Shown here piece by piece: positions 24,982-35,706 of a DNA stretch of 64,000 nucleotides. Every line of letters begins with the position of its first letter. The stretch's first letter is position 1. The stretch covers positions 23,953,482-24,017,481 of the forward strand of contig OY997589.1 of assembly GCA_963921825.1 (NCBI GenBank). Reading direction: 5' to 3'. This DNA is from Erodium maritimum. Its lineage: Eukaryota; Streptophyta; Magnoliopsida; Geraniales; Geraniaceae. The notes beneath the pieces were generated by a model that searched no databases, was not told the DNA's origin, and saw only the letters and a list, made by a program, of their open reading frames with translations. The position numbers and the translations under genes are program-made.

Positions 24982-27900
24982 TCAGACGGCATAGATCTTT
25001 ATAATCTGGTTGATCCCTGCACGGCACACTGGGCAACCCCATTTCTTTTCCTTGATCTCATTCAGACAAGACATGCACCCGGCCATATGCCCACATGGAA
25101 CACAAGCTCCCTCCACAGCAGCATCCAAGCATATCACACAAGATGAACATGTACCTTCCTGGTTCATACCTGAGCTTGCAGGTACAGTCTCAGCATCCAC
25201 GGGACTAGAATCGATCGATGGATAGTGAACTGGTCCATCTCCTACAATCTCATTTGTAGATGGAACTAAATCTGAGGCATGGATGTTGTTGTTGTTGTCG
25301 TTCTTGGTTTTCTCAGGTATATTGCCTATAGGCCCGGCTTCTGGCACTGCCCAGTTACTGCCACTTGCTTTTGAAGGACCATCAGTTACACTTTCTCCAC
25401 AAGTATCAACAGAGTGGTTTGTACTAGTAGATGGGCCTACTTCAGTAATTGAGAATGCGTTGGCATATGGTGAAACATCTGCTGCTGATGAAGACTGAAC
25501 GGAGGCACTCATTGCCAACGCTGTTTCTAAATCTTCCATCGCAGGTGGCGCTGTTGGTAGAACAGCTTGCGTCTGTGCACTATGCATGACCTGAAAATTT
25601 TCAAGCATTCAAAAGATATAAATGCAAAAGAATGATGATCTGCGTATCACATCTATATGCTTATAATTGATCGTTAGTAGTAAATGCTCAATTTTTAGAG
25701 ATATTTCTTTGTACTATACATTTTAGTGTTCATACCAAGCATATCGATGCACATCAAACTTGGTCAGAGAATTTTAGATGTCTCGCTTGATGTCAAAATT
25801 CTCCAAGCAAACAAGAGATATAAAGAATTCAGTATGCATTTCACCTGTGGGATTCCTTTGCAGGCATCTGAAAACCACTGTAGTTGCTGTTTGTCAGTTT
25901 CATTTTCCGGTGCAAGTTTGATGCGCGTTTCTGAAGAGAAGTAATAATTCGAAATTACCCAAATGCAAAACACAATATTTGTCTAATGTCCTATCACAAA
26001 ACTAGCAATAATTGTTCTTTTCTTTGCCTAGCAATGAAGCTAGGATCATTCTTTGGTTGTATTGGGTTTTCAAGAAAGTTAGATTTATCGAAATTAATAT
26101 AAGATTTCCTGCCATAGGTTCTATAGTTTCAGTCTTGCTGCACTTTTACAATCTCTCTTTTCTTTCGTTATTTTAGATTTAGTTTGAAATAGCTCAACTG
26201 GTCATTGTACTTACGCCAGAGTGTCCGAACCTTGCACCTCTCTTGGTAGGTGCAAACATTCCGTCTCCTCCTCCTGCCTCGTGAGACTATCAATGAATTC
26301 AAAAACCAATCAATATAATAAGAGACTGGTATAATATGAGTACGATATCTAGAATATAAAGAAGGGGTATTTGAAAGTATGAAGAGATTACTGCGAGAGT
26401 TATCAACAATTGTCACAGTAGGTTCGGGTTCATGAATCTTCATATCCTCCAAATTGGTTTTCCACAATGCAAGAACAGTACGTGGTTTGGCATCCTGCTC
26501 ATTCAAGATTATACTGAATAAGATAACTAAAACATTTTGCCAATATAGCCGTTTAAGCAGCAGAGGAAAAAGAATTGACTGGTGAACCAGAGGTGTCATA
26601 GAAAGCATGGTACACGAAATTGGAGGGATGCATCAAGAAAGCCTGGCCAATGCTATCAATAGTTTCAATTATATATTCAATACTATTAAAAATCAAACAG
26701 ATTACACCTTAAGCTATAATTCTATCAATAGTATTAAATTTTACAAAACATCCTAGTAAAATGAACTCTATGCCATTTAGAATTATTAGTTATTATTATT
26801 AAAACCCAGTTCTCAAACAAAGTGACAAGTATACCTGAAAACTAGCATATATGGCAAGCTGAAATTTGGAAGGCTTCATAGGATTACGGGTTCCACAAGG
26901 TAAAACAACAACCCAACTGCAAATGATGTAATAAAATAATTGGCGTAAGTACCAATTCCTTGAACAAAATTACTTCAAGAATAGCATGAGATGCACAAAC
27001 TGATTACTCACACTTTTCTTGAGACCAGTTGAGGGGCTAATATTTCAAGAAAGCCTGGACCATTGAATTCCCGCATCCAACCAGAAAATAAGCAGATATG
27101 ATTCTACAATGTAACAGATAGGCATGCCGATTTAGGTTTGGAAAATTGCAAGTTGCAATAGCACTTGATAATCAGAGTGTATGAGTAACAATCAAAGGTC
27201 TACCTCAATTAAGCGTACAATACTGCTATACCCTTTTGCTCTAGCAATATCGAGTGGAGTCTGCCAACCGTCGTTCATCATCAATGCATTTGCTGAAATT
27301 TTGAGCAACAAACCATCAATTTAGTAATTTCATTGAATGCGATAAATAACAGTAATTTTACAAAACTGAATCTATAATTCTTGCACATCGCCAAATGGAC
27401 ACTTATTTTGGGATAGAGGAGTATATTACTTTGCAATCATCACCATATATCATTACCTCCATGCAAAAGAAGTAACTTAACAGTGGGCTCAAGGCCTCTC
27501 TTTGCTGCATGGTGTAAGGGAGTCCCAGCACAGCGACCTAGAATATGAAAACCAGGATATACTTGAGGTTACTATGTCATCTCTCATGCTGACAACAAAG
27601 TAAATAAGCATATTTTGCATGAAAGAAGACTGTCAGTAAGCTTTTGGCATGATAAAACAACTATCTGACATTTATTGCAAAAATCAGAAAAAAAATCCAG
27701 TGAAGCTCCTATGTGAGTTTCATAGAAGCCAAGGAGCATCCCCAGTTACCATAAACAAAGAAGCCAATATTTAGACACACTTGTCAATTTTAAATGCACA
27801 ATTTCACCAGCAGCAACTCAGCAAATTGATAATCGAAAACACCCCATTATCGAGCATTCTCCATTACCCTTTTTTCTAAACCAAAACAAGCAGCAATCTC

Positions 27901-28318
27901 ACCATATCACCCCAATAATAGACTGAAGAACACAGTCCAAAAGAACAGTAGCTCACCATGGCGGTAAGCATTGACATTAGCTCCCAGTTCAATCAAAGTT
28001 TGGGCAACGTTGTAGAGGTCCGGATTCATACAAGCTGCAATTAATGGAGTCTTCCCCTCCTTATCAGTCCACTGCACCCAAATCCACACACAATTCAGAA
28101 CCCATATCACAAAATCCCATTTTTTTTGAAAAATGAATCTTCAGTTATACCCAACAACGAGGAATAGCAATTTTGCGAAATCACAGTAAGAAAAAGAGTG
28201 AGGAAGTAATGGTTACCTCAAGGCTTGCACCTTCACTGTGAAGGGATTTGATACCTTCAGCGTTGGCATCGTTAACATGCTGATACAGCAGCTCGCCCTT
28301 GGATTGTTGCTGCCCCAT
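24982..28318 (-). CDS. XBAT35-like: XBAT34/35-like ankyrin-RING E3 ubiquitin ligase
   Basis: Ten exons join in frame: 28318-28217, 28071-27957, 27537-27457, 27292-27204, 27103-27012, 26916-26835, 26494-26392, 26286-26215, 25930-25845, 25590-24982. They give 476 residues, close to Arabidopsis XBAT35. The start MGQQQSKGELLYQ is the family's conserved N-terminus. Ankyrin repeats lie at about 35-125 (GKTPLIAACMN, AGTPLHHAAKRGL, WQTPLDIARAKG). A middle region follows (WMREFNGPGFLEILAPQ; WVVVLPCGTRNP), then a Ser/Thr/Pro-rich linker, then a C3HC4 RING at about 425-465 (CVICLDAAVEGACVPCGHMA ... CPVCR). It should transfer ubiquitin to bound targets; Arabidopsis XBAT35 is tied to ethylene and stress signalling. 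Both domains look intact. Confidence 0.95.
26215..26286 (-). other. Symmetric 72-nt exon encoding a basic, NLS-like block
   Basis: Exon 8 of the XBAT-like gene is 72 nt long, with both borders in phase 1, so skipping it would keep the frame. It encodes SRGRRRRRNVCTYQERCKVR, an Arg-rich block. In Arabidopsis XBAT35, skipping of the equivalent exon is known to remove a nuclear localisation signal and to shift the protein between nucleus and cytoplasm. The same switch here is inferred from position, phase and charge. Confidence 0.65.
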
Positions 28319-28590
28319 AACAATTGTAGCAGAACCTCGATAGTTTTTAACGGGAGAGTGTAGAATTTGAGCTTTATTGGAAACTGGGAAATATCTTCCT
28401 GGAAAGTGGATGAATTTTCCCGGAAAATGCAGAGCAAAAGGTCCCTAATCAAGGAGTAGTTGGGAGTTTTAGGCCGAAATGCACTCGTTAACGGATAATA
28501 CCTGACTACGTAATTCCGTTACCAACAAGAAAACGTTAAATGTCCATTTAACCAAATGTCCTACTCGGAATGAAACGTCCGAGAAATCAC
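28319..28590 (-). promoter_or_regulatory. Short upstream region of the XBAT-like gene
   Basis: Between the XBAT-like start codon and the LINE ORF1 remnant beginning near 28600 there are only about 270 bp to hold 5' UTR and core promoter. No clear TATA box was identified. Any more distant promoter elements would lie within or beyond the LINE. Confidence 0.4.
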
Positions 28591-29431
28591 CCTTCTTTTT
28601 TTCTAGTTCGTGATCCTTCTTCCGGCCCTTGTTTGTCCGCACACCCGCGTCCGCCACCGCATAAGACCCGTGCCCACGTCAAGGCCCCTCATCTAAACCC
28701 ACAACGCCATCATAGTTCGTCTCTCCTCCAAAGGTCTGTACCTGTATGTCTAGACCGACTAGGATTCCTCCTCGTCCATCCAGAACTTGGAGCCCATGCC
28801 CACACACCTCTACGTGGCTCGTATCCAGCTTGGCATGCCATTCCCAGGCCTGCCATATAAAGCTTTCCACATAAAGGTACAATCATTCCTTAGTCGGAAG
28901 GATTGTAGCTGATATCAGTTGCAACCCAGAAATTCTTTGTAGAGTCGTGCTCCAACACTGGAAGGTTAATGGGCTAGAGGTGGACGTGCACTCCAAGGAG
29001 GTCGTCTCGTTCACATTCTCGTTTGAGACTCCACTAGATCGGGTCAGACACAAAGGATCATAGACGTTTAGTGGGTACCCTCTGATGTTGGTTCTGCTCC
29101 TTCCTTGCATGCAACCAACTCTATTCCTTTCTAGTTTATGGAAATCATAGTGATGGCGTGCACCGTTCTGGGGGATGCTCGGAATGCCCTCGTCCGTTCC
29201 TTATTGGCCAACTATTTGGGTAGCGAAGTGGTCGCTACTCTAATACCTACCCCTCGGTAATGGGACGACTTTATCTAGTTTCGAGTCAGTTTGGATGTGG
29301 ACAGACCGTTTCGACCAAGACTCCGATTGTAGTTTCTGAGTCACCTACCACTATCGGACTGCAATACGAAAAGATCCTAGGATTCTGTGTTTGATGTGGA
29401 TGTCTTACTCACCGCATCCAGGCTTTCCAGC

Positions 29432-30282
29432 TAGGAATGGCAACGAGGCGGGTTTGGGGCGGGTTTAGTAATACCCGAACCCGACCCGAACATCTAACTC
29501 CTAAACCCGTCCCCGTCCCGTACCCGACCTTGACCCGACATCGCCCCGCCCCGACAGTGACCCGCTCGGGTCGGGGATTCCCCGACCCGCCCCGTATATT
29601 TCTACCACAAAGCCAAAATAAAAATAAAATAAAAATTTTAAACTATAATAAATATTAAGTACATTTAAAATGGACTTAATTTGTTTATACTCAAATGTTA
29701 AACTCTGTTAAATCAAAAATAAGATTTATGAAACGAGTTTTGTTGTATTGTAGATAAGAAACTTCATTATGTAGGGAAGTTGATTTGTCATATTTTGAAA
29801 TTTGGGCGATGTGGTATCTTCAGTTTCTATTTTAAATGTACTAACAAACTCATATATTAATAGATAAAGAGAAACAAAGTCATAAACCATCTAATAGCCT
29901 AGCGGTCAGGTGGTTCCATGAGCTTGATGGAGGTCTTAGTTTCGAGTCTCACTTGTTGCTTCTGTTTTTGTGATTTGAAAAAAATAAAATTAAAACACGC
30001 AACTCATGAGACTCAAACATAGGTTCATCGGAGTGTTAGAGGCCAGCTTCTACCACTATCACTTGTCATTATATGATAAATGGTATAATTGAATCTATAG
30101 TACTAATATCAGGGCGGGTTCGGGGCGAGAAGTGCCAAACCCGTCCCCGCCCCGACCCCGGTCAAATACCCGTTGACCGGGTTTTGCCCCGCCTCGAACC
30201 AATAAATACACGCCCCGAACCCGCCCCGATCGGATCGGGAACACCGGGTACCCGTCGAGTTCGGGTTTTTTTGCCATCCCTA
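29432..30282. mobile_element. Non-autonomous hAT element, 851 bp
   Basis: Ends TAGGAATGGCAA and TTGCCATCCCTA are inverted copies of the plant hAT terminus (C/TAGGGATGGCAA type). The flanks TTTCCAGC (29424-29431) and TTTCCAAC (30283-30290) are 8-bp duplications with one change, as expected for hAT. Subterminal regions are full of ACCCGACCCG-type motifs on both sides. There is no transposase. It splits the LINE ORF1 remnant. Confidence 0.9.
29890..29965 (+). other. tRNA-like (SINE head) motif inside the hAT element
   Basis: TAGCCTAGCGGTCAGG resembles a pol III A box and AGTTTCGAGTCTCAC, about 30 bp further, a B box, in the spacing of tRNA-derived SINE heads. A second, inverted block at about 30005-30058 carries similar words. 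No tail or TSD was identified and no functional tRNA can be folded from it by eye. Confidence 0.35.
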
Positions 30283-31782
30283 TTTCCAACCTCGTATCCC
30301 ATGAGTTGGAAGGGATGAGGTTCGGTTTGATGACTTGCTCCGGGTTCAGATGGGGGTTGATAAGGACCGACTGCTCCAGATAGAGTGGGGGTGCCTAAGC
30401 CCCGTAAGGTTCCCCCGGTGGAAGACCTACTGACTTCCCTCACACTAGGGTCCGAGAGGGGACAAGGAAGGAAGCTCCCCCGCCCTCCAAGGTTCCCTAC
30501 ATTACATGGCGCTGGGGAGGATGAATCGAAGACTGGTAACTTGGCTAAAGAGGGTTCTGAGGGTACACCTCCATTTTTCAGGGGATGCATCCAAGATCGT
30601 CAGAAGGGACGAGCGAGATCTTCGCGATCTGTGAATTAGCTAACATGAGACAGACGGACGACCGATAGGCACTAAGAGGGGATCTCAGCTATATCAGCGA
30701 TAGCCCTATACATTCATTGTGACCTTCTCTTGAGAGCCCTCGGTTGGAGAATGAGTTCCACCTTAAGTCGAGAAGTTAAAAGAACATAGGGAGTACATCG
30801 GAGGTTTGGGTCCTAAGAACCTAAAAATGTTGAAGACCAAGGGCCGAGCTAGACGGACCAGGTCTACACCCGTATGAGCCAGCTGAAACGGGCCTTCGAG
30901 CTACCGGGGTCCCTGACCATAAAGTACCGGCTTGTAGATGAAGCTAAGGCTACTCTGATCAGGCGCGGGCTTTCAAACAACCCTACCATGAGTCATGAGT
31001 CACCAAGGAGCCTAGGGAGTAGAAGGCTGATGGCCCACCCCTCACGATCCGGACCGGTCCTGTTTGTTATGTCTAGGGGGAGTATGCCTACACTAAGGAG
31101 TTTGTGTTTTTTCTTCTTCTGTTGTTTGTTCTATTTTAGTTTGATACATGTTGTTTCAATTGTTTCTAGTATATAATTTTACCAGTTCAGGGTAGGATAT
31201 AAGAATTTTTATCTTCGTGTAAGATGAAAATTAGACTACTCCAATAGATCCAAGACCGTCGGGCCACCTACGAGAGTCTCGGTTTTATTCTGGTTTCCCA
31301 AGGCTTCTAGCCCTTCTTAGATGTTTTGATTGACGTTATTTATGTTAATATTCCTTGTTTCTACAATTCCATCTTCTTTTGAAGTATCTATAGTTCTAGT
31401 TTTGGAAACTCCAAAATAGTTCGGATTTTGAAATTATTTCTCCTTCACGTAAACATAATCTAAAATTAAAATCTAAAACCTTTCTTGAAAATAGATGGGT
31501 TACAAGTTACAACTTACAACCTATATATTCAATCTTACTTTGTTTGTTTTTCCTACACTCCATCTTATTTTATTTCAACAATATACATTTGATTCATTTT
31601 CTATATCATATCATCATCCATAAACACGCTTTGAAATCCTCCAAAGTCTACAAAAACAAAACTTGCTTGCAAGAATGCTTCATGGGATGTAGGCGACTTA
31701 TGATGCGTTCAAGGTCAATTTTTCTCATAAAAACTTGATTTTTTTGTCGTCTATAGACTATAGCACATATTACAAAAATAAA

Positions 31783-32256
31783 GGGTTAAATATCGAAACT
31801 TATTCTTAAGTATTGGTCACGAACACTACACTACCCACGTTTTCAAAATGAACACTACACTACCCTTAAGTATTGGTCACGCGATTTGTTAGTAAAAATG
31901 GATGGATTTTCCCATTCCGTTAGTCATATGACCTCAAGTGTCCTATAATGGATGGTAAAATGACGTTTCTCCTTAATTATATGACCTCTACACATTTTAT
32001 AAGGAACATTACCATTGTACCCTCATTATTGTTCCTTATAAAATGTATAGAGGTCAAATACTTAAGGGCAAAAAAAACGTCATTTTATCATCTATTATAT
32101 GTCACTTGAAGTCATATGACGGAATGGAAATTTCCGTCCATTTTTACTAACAATATCGTGTGACCAATACTTAAAAGTAGTGTAGTGTTCATTTTGAAAA
32201 CGTGGATAGTGTGTGTTCGTGACCAATACTTAAGAGTAAGTTTTGACATTTAACCC
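31783..32256. mobile_element. 474-bp MULE-type foldback MITE with perfect TSD
   Basis: Terminal GGGTTAAATATCGAAACTTA is matched by the reverse complement of the other end (GGGTTAAATGTCAAAACTTA), and the match continues for roughly 200 bp on each side, so most of the element folds into a hairpin. The flanks AAAAATAAA at 31774-31782 and 32257-32265 are identical. There is no coding capacity. A broken relative lies at 407-483. Confidence 0.9.
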
Positions 32257-32265
32257 AAAAATAAA

Positions 32266-33430
32266 TTGCTTATCAAAGTTGTGAGATAAAGGGTGAAGAC
32301 GCTAACTTATAATTTCTTGTCCGTGGATTCGAGTTGTATCTAATGCTTGGACTATGCACCCATTGATGAGTAGGCAAGAAAAATACACTTTTAGTGTGGT
32401 CCAAAAATACAAAAGTATGTCATGAAATAACTTATTGGATATGCAAGATGCATCACTTGTTTGTGAAAGTGGTTGGAAGATAAATAGGTAGGGGCTGATA
32501 ATTATGATTATTTAATTCCTGACCCATATTCACAACCATCACCCTCTAGTTGGGTGAGGTAGTTAATACGAGTATAGTTTCTTCAAATAATGTTAGTGAT
32601 TGTCAATATTGCAACATTCTGTTTGGTCACAGAGATAATCTGAAACTTGTTTAAATAATACTGGTCTTTCCAAAAAGTCAAGAAATAGGAAAGCCTACAA
32701 GTGAGGAAAGGGACAAAAATAATTTGGTCCAACCAATTGAGATTTAGTCTTAGTAAGTAGCGTCCTTATTTTTAATCAACAAATGATGTTATGAAAATCC
32801 CAATCTTTGAACAAAATGATATGTAACAAAATGATCTGCAACTGGCATAGGGAAAAGAAAACAAAGTGAAAATCCAACTAAAGATGGGACTCCTCAAACT
32901 AACCAAGACCGGTAAAGAATTATGGTCTCCAAAAACCTGCAGTACTGATCTGCAAACGAGGATATAAAAAGCTTAGCATATGAATTTCCTTCTTCTTGTG
33001 GTGTAAAGATGGGGTTGGGATCTCCATTCCTCAAAAGAGATAGATTGATATTCAGAAAAGAAGACCATTCCAGATTAAAAGATGACCTCTAGATTTTAAT
33101 TAGAGTCGTCAAGGGAGACATCGTTATTTTTAAACTTCTTAGTTTTTTTGTGTTTTGAGAAAGGGGTATGAGTTCGATTAATCAAGAAGAATAAAAACAT
33201 ACATCCGGTACAAATCAAGAAAATATAGTTTTGGGATACAACCCGAAACAATCCAAGGTATCGTTCGGAATCCTCCTCTCTAAAACTCGAGAAGGTGATC
33301 CGACTCACAAAGATAGACACAAAAAATATTTCTACAAACAACCGTAAAATAGTAGTGGCAACAGGAGATACGTTCAATAATACAAAGCTAAGAAGCTAAA
33401 TATCGCGCCTGGTGGTTGTCTTAACTCGTG
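32266..33430. other. Intergenic sequence, no gene recognised
   Basis: AT-rich with scattered stops. A minus-strand frame at 33096-33377 (93 codons) has no family I recognise and looks like leader or LTR-type sequence. Nothing further was supported. Confidence 0.4.
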
Positions 33431-33975
33431 AGGTGATGACTATAGTCCTTCCATATAACTGGACCCCGCGCCAAAGGGCTGCACTCAGATGCAGGTGCTA
33501 GGAAGACTTGTTTAATTTGGGAGCCAATGAGTTTCCTACTCTAATTGGGCCATGACCTCTGAGGGTTGGGGTCAGGGTCAGGGTTCATACTGGTAGGAAA
33601 AAGAGAAAGTAGCCTCTGTGCCTGGCAGCGCAATCGAGGATTGGGATAAGGGTACGGGTCTCTATCGATGGTACAAGGAGTCGGGATCCTCTGTACTTGA
33701 CGGTGCAGGTCGTTACAATTTGAGGCTAAAAATGCTCGCCTGTTGTTAGGCCCAATGGGATTCCACCCCCCATTGGGCCCTTGCTTCTGAGGGTCGGGGT
33801 CACCACTAATGCCAAGGGGAAGGCAACGCCGGGTCAGGGTCCCATTTGCCTAATAGTAAAGCGATGGACCCGAGACAAGGTCAGACGAGGGGGGATCCCG
33901 AGACCAAAGAGGGGTGGGGGGGGGGGGGGGGGGGGGCGTGGGGTCACCAAAACAACCAAACTTGGGGACGAAAAG

Positions 33976-35706
33976 CAGTGGCGGATCAAGCCTTTCCAAC
34001 GAGAGGGGGGGCACCGATTTTTTTATAATAATAATTAACGTAAGAGCAATAAAAATAACATTAATTTTTTTTACATCGTATAAAAATAATAATTAATACT
34101 TGTTTCAAAACATGACTTTGAAATTTTATATTTTGAAAATGTTGTAAAACACTTTTGTTGTCAATACAATAAAAAAATCGCCGTATATGATATTTTTTGA
34201 CCTCTTATTCGATTTCTTCATCTTCATATAAAAAAGGGAAAATTTCAATTTAATACCCTGACAAACATTTATTTGCAATATAATACCCTAGCTTATTTTT
34301 TTTGCAATTTAATACCCTGACAAACATTTATTTTCACTTTCATACCCAACTGTTAACTTTCCATCCAAAATGGATGAAAAGTCCAAAATACCCCTTGAGA
34401 TCAATCATATTTTCAAAACCTACCACAAAAAAATCAGATTTTATATATATTTCAAAAAACTATATTTTATTTCAAAAAATATTTTTAAAAAATCAGTTTT
34501 TATATATTTCAAAAATCACATTTTTATATAATTTAAAAAAATCAGATTTATTTCAAAAAATATTTTAAAAAAATCAGTATTTATATATTTAATTTTTTTT
34601 ATATGTTTTCAAAAATAGATTTTATTTCAAAAAAAATATTTTAAAAAAGCAGTTTTTATATATTTAAAAAATAAATTTTTATATATTTCATAATAATATT
34701 TTTATATAATTTGAAAAAACAGATTTATTTCAAAAAAAAAATTAAATATCAGTTTTTTTAGATTATAAGAATCAGGTTTTTTTTATATATTTTTTTAAAA
34801 TTAGACTTTATTTCAAAAAATATTTTTTAAAAAAATCAGTTTTTATATATTTCAAAAATCATATTTTTATGTAATTCAAAAAATCAGATTTATTTTTAAA
34901 AAAATTAAAATCAGTTTTTTTTTATATTACAAAAAAACAGATTTTTATATATTTCAAAAAATTATATTTTATTTCAAAAAATATTTTTAAAAAAATCAGT
35001 TTTTATATATTTAAAAAATCAAAGATTGAAGGGTGTTTTTGGTATTTTTTGAAAAAACAAGGTCATGTGCAAAGCACATGACTACTTTCCATCCATTTTG
35101 GATGGAAAGTTAACGGTTGGGTATGAGTGAAAATAAATGTTTGTCAGGGTATTAAAATGCAAAAAAAAAACAAGCTAGGGTATTTTACTGCAAATAAATG
35201 TTTGCCAGGGTATTAAATTGAAAATTTTCCTATAAAAAATTGTGGAGACAAATTTTCTTTTGAAATATCCATCTATGATTATAATAATTTTTATATTACT
35301 CAATCCAAATTGATAGTAATCTCAAATATGAAATGATAAATAAATTTAAATTATTAATAGTATTTAATTTTAAAACAAGGGCTTATATTACATAAATTAA
35401 GAAACTTAAATATTATAAAATATAAAAAAGTTACAAAAGTAAAAACTTAATACAAAAAATAATTAAAATTGGAAAATATAAGAAAATACAGTAAAAATTT
35501 GAGAAGTTATGATAAATATAGATTATTAGAAATGAAAATAGAACTCAATTATGTAATTAATATTTTTTTTCCCCAAAGTTTAGGGGGCACAAGGGTGCAA
35601 AACAGAATATTAATAAAGAAAATTAGCAAAAAAATATTAAACATATTAATTTTCTCAAATTCGAGGGGGGTACGTGCCCCCCGGACCCCTAGTAAATCCG
35701 CCCCTG
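33976..35706. mobile_element. hAT-type element with perfect 8-bp TSD
   Basis: Starts CAGTGGCGGATC and ends AATCCGCCCCTG, an imperfect inverted repeat of the common plant hAT type. The flanks ACGAAAAG at 33968-33975 and 35707-35714 are identical. G-rich and C-rich blocks sit just inside each end. About 1,004 bp of its 1,731 bp is a later insertion (34236-35230 plus one TSD copy), leaving roughly 727 bp of AT-rich, non-coding hAT sequence. Confidence 0.85.
34236..35230. mobile_element. 995-bp MULE-type foldback element nested in the hAT
   Basis: Ends GGGAAAATTTCAATTTAATA and the reverse complement of the right end (GGAAAATTTTCAATTTAATA) begin inverted repeats that stay similar for about 180 bp, including ACCCTGACAAACATTTATTT and CCATCCAAAATGGATG. 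The flanks TATAAAAAA at 34227-34235 and 35231-35239 are identical 9-bp repeats. The core is an AT-rich degenerate array of units like ATCAGTTTTTATATATTTCA. There is no coding capacity. Confidence 0.9.

Larger units (their letters stand above)
28600..31385 (+). pseudogene. LINE ORF1 remnant with 3' tail, split by a hAT element
   Basis: Before the hAT element, frames give IVADISCNPEILCRVVLQHW, EVDVHSKEVVSFTFSFETPL then KGS and FSGYPLMLVLL, a DUF4283-like gag domain, followed by VVATLIPTPR. After it (30290-31090) come Pro/Arg-rich linker sequence and a tail, then a 3' UTR with GATGAAAATTAGAC (31228), also found in sister tails near 10288 and 38008. No ORF2 is found between ORF1 and the tail. Many stops; non-coding now. 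It begins about 280 bp upstream of the XBAT-like start codon, on the opposite strand. Confidence 0.65.

Noticed and set aside
29890-29965. A real tRNA gene
   Set aside because: A- and B-box-like words are present, but no acceptor stem or anticodon arm can be paired.
34300-35000. Repeated ATCAGTTTTTATATATTTCA units as a CRISPR-like or satellite array
   Set aside because: Units are degenerate, lack unique spacers and lie between MULE inverted repeats; this is the AT-rich core of a foldback element.
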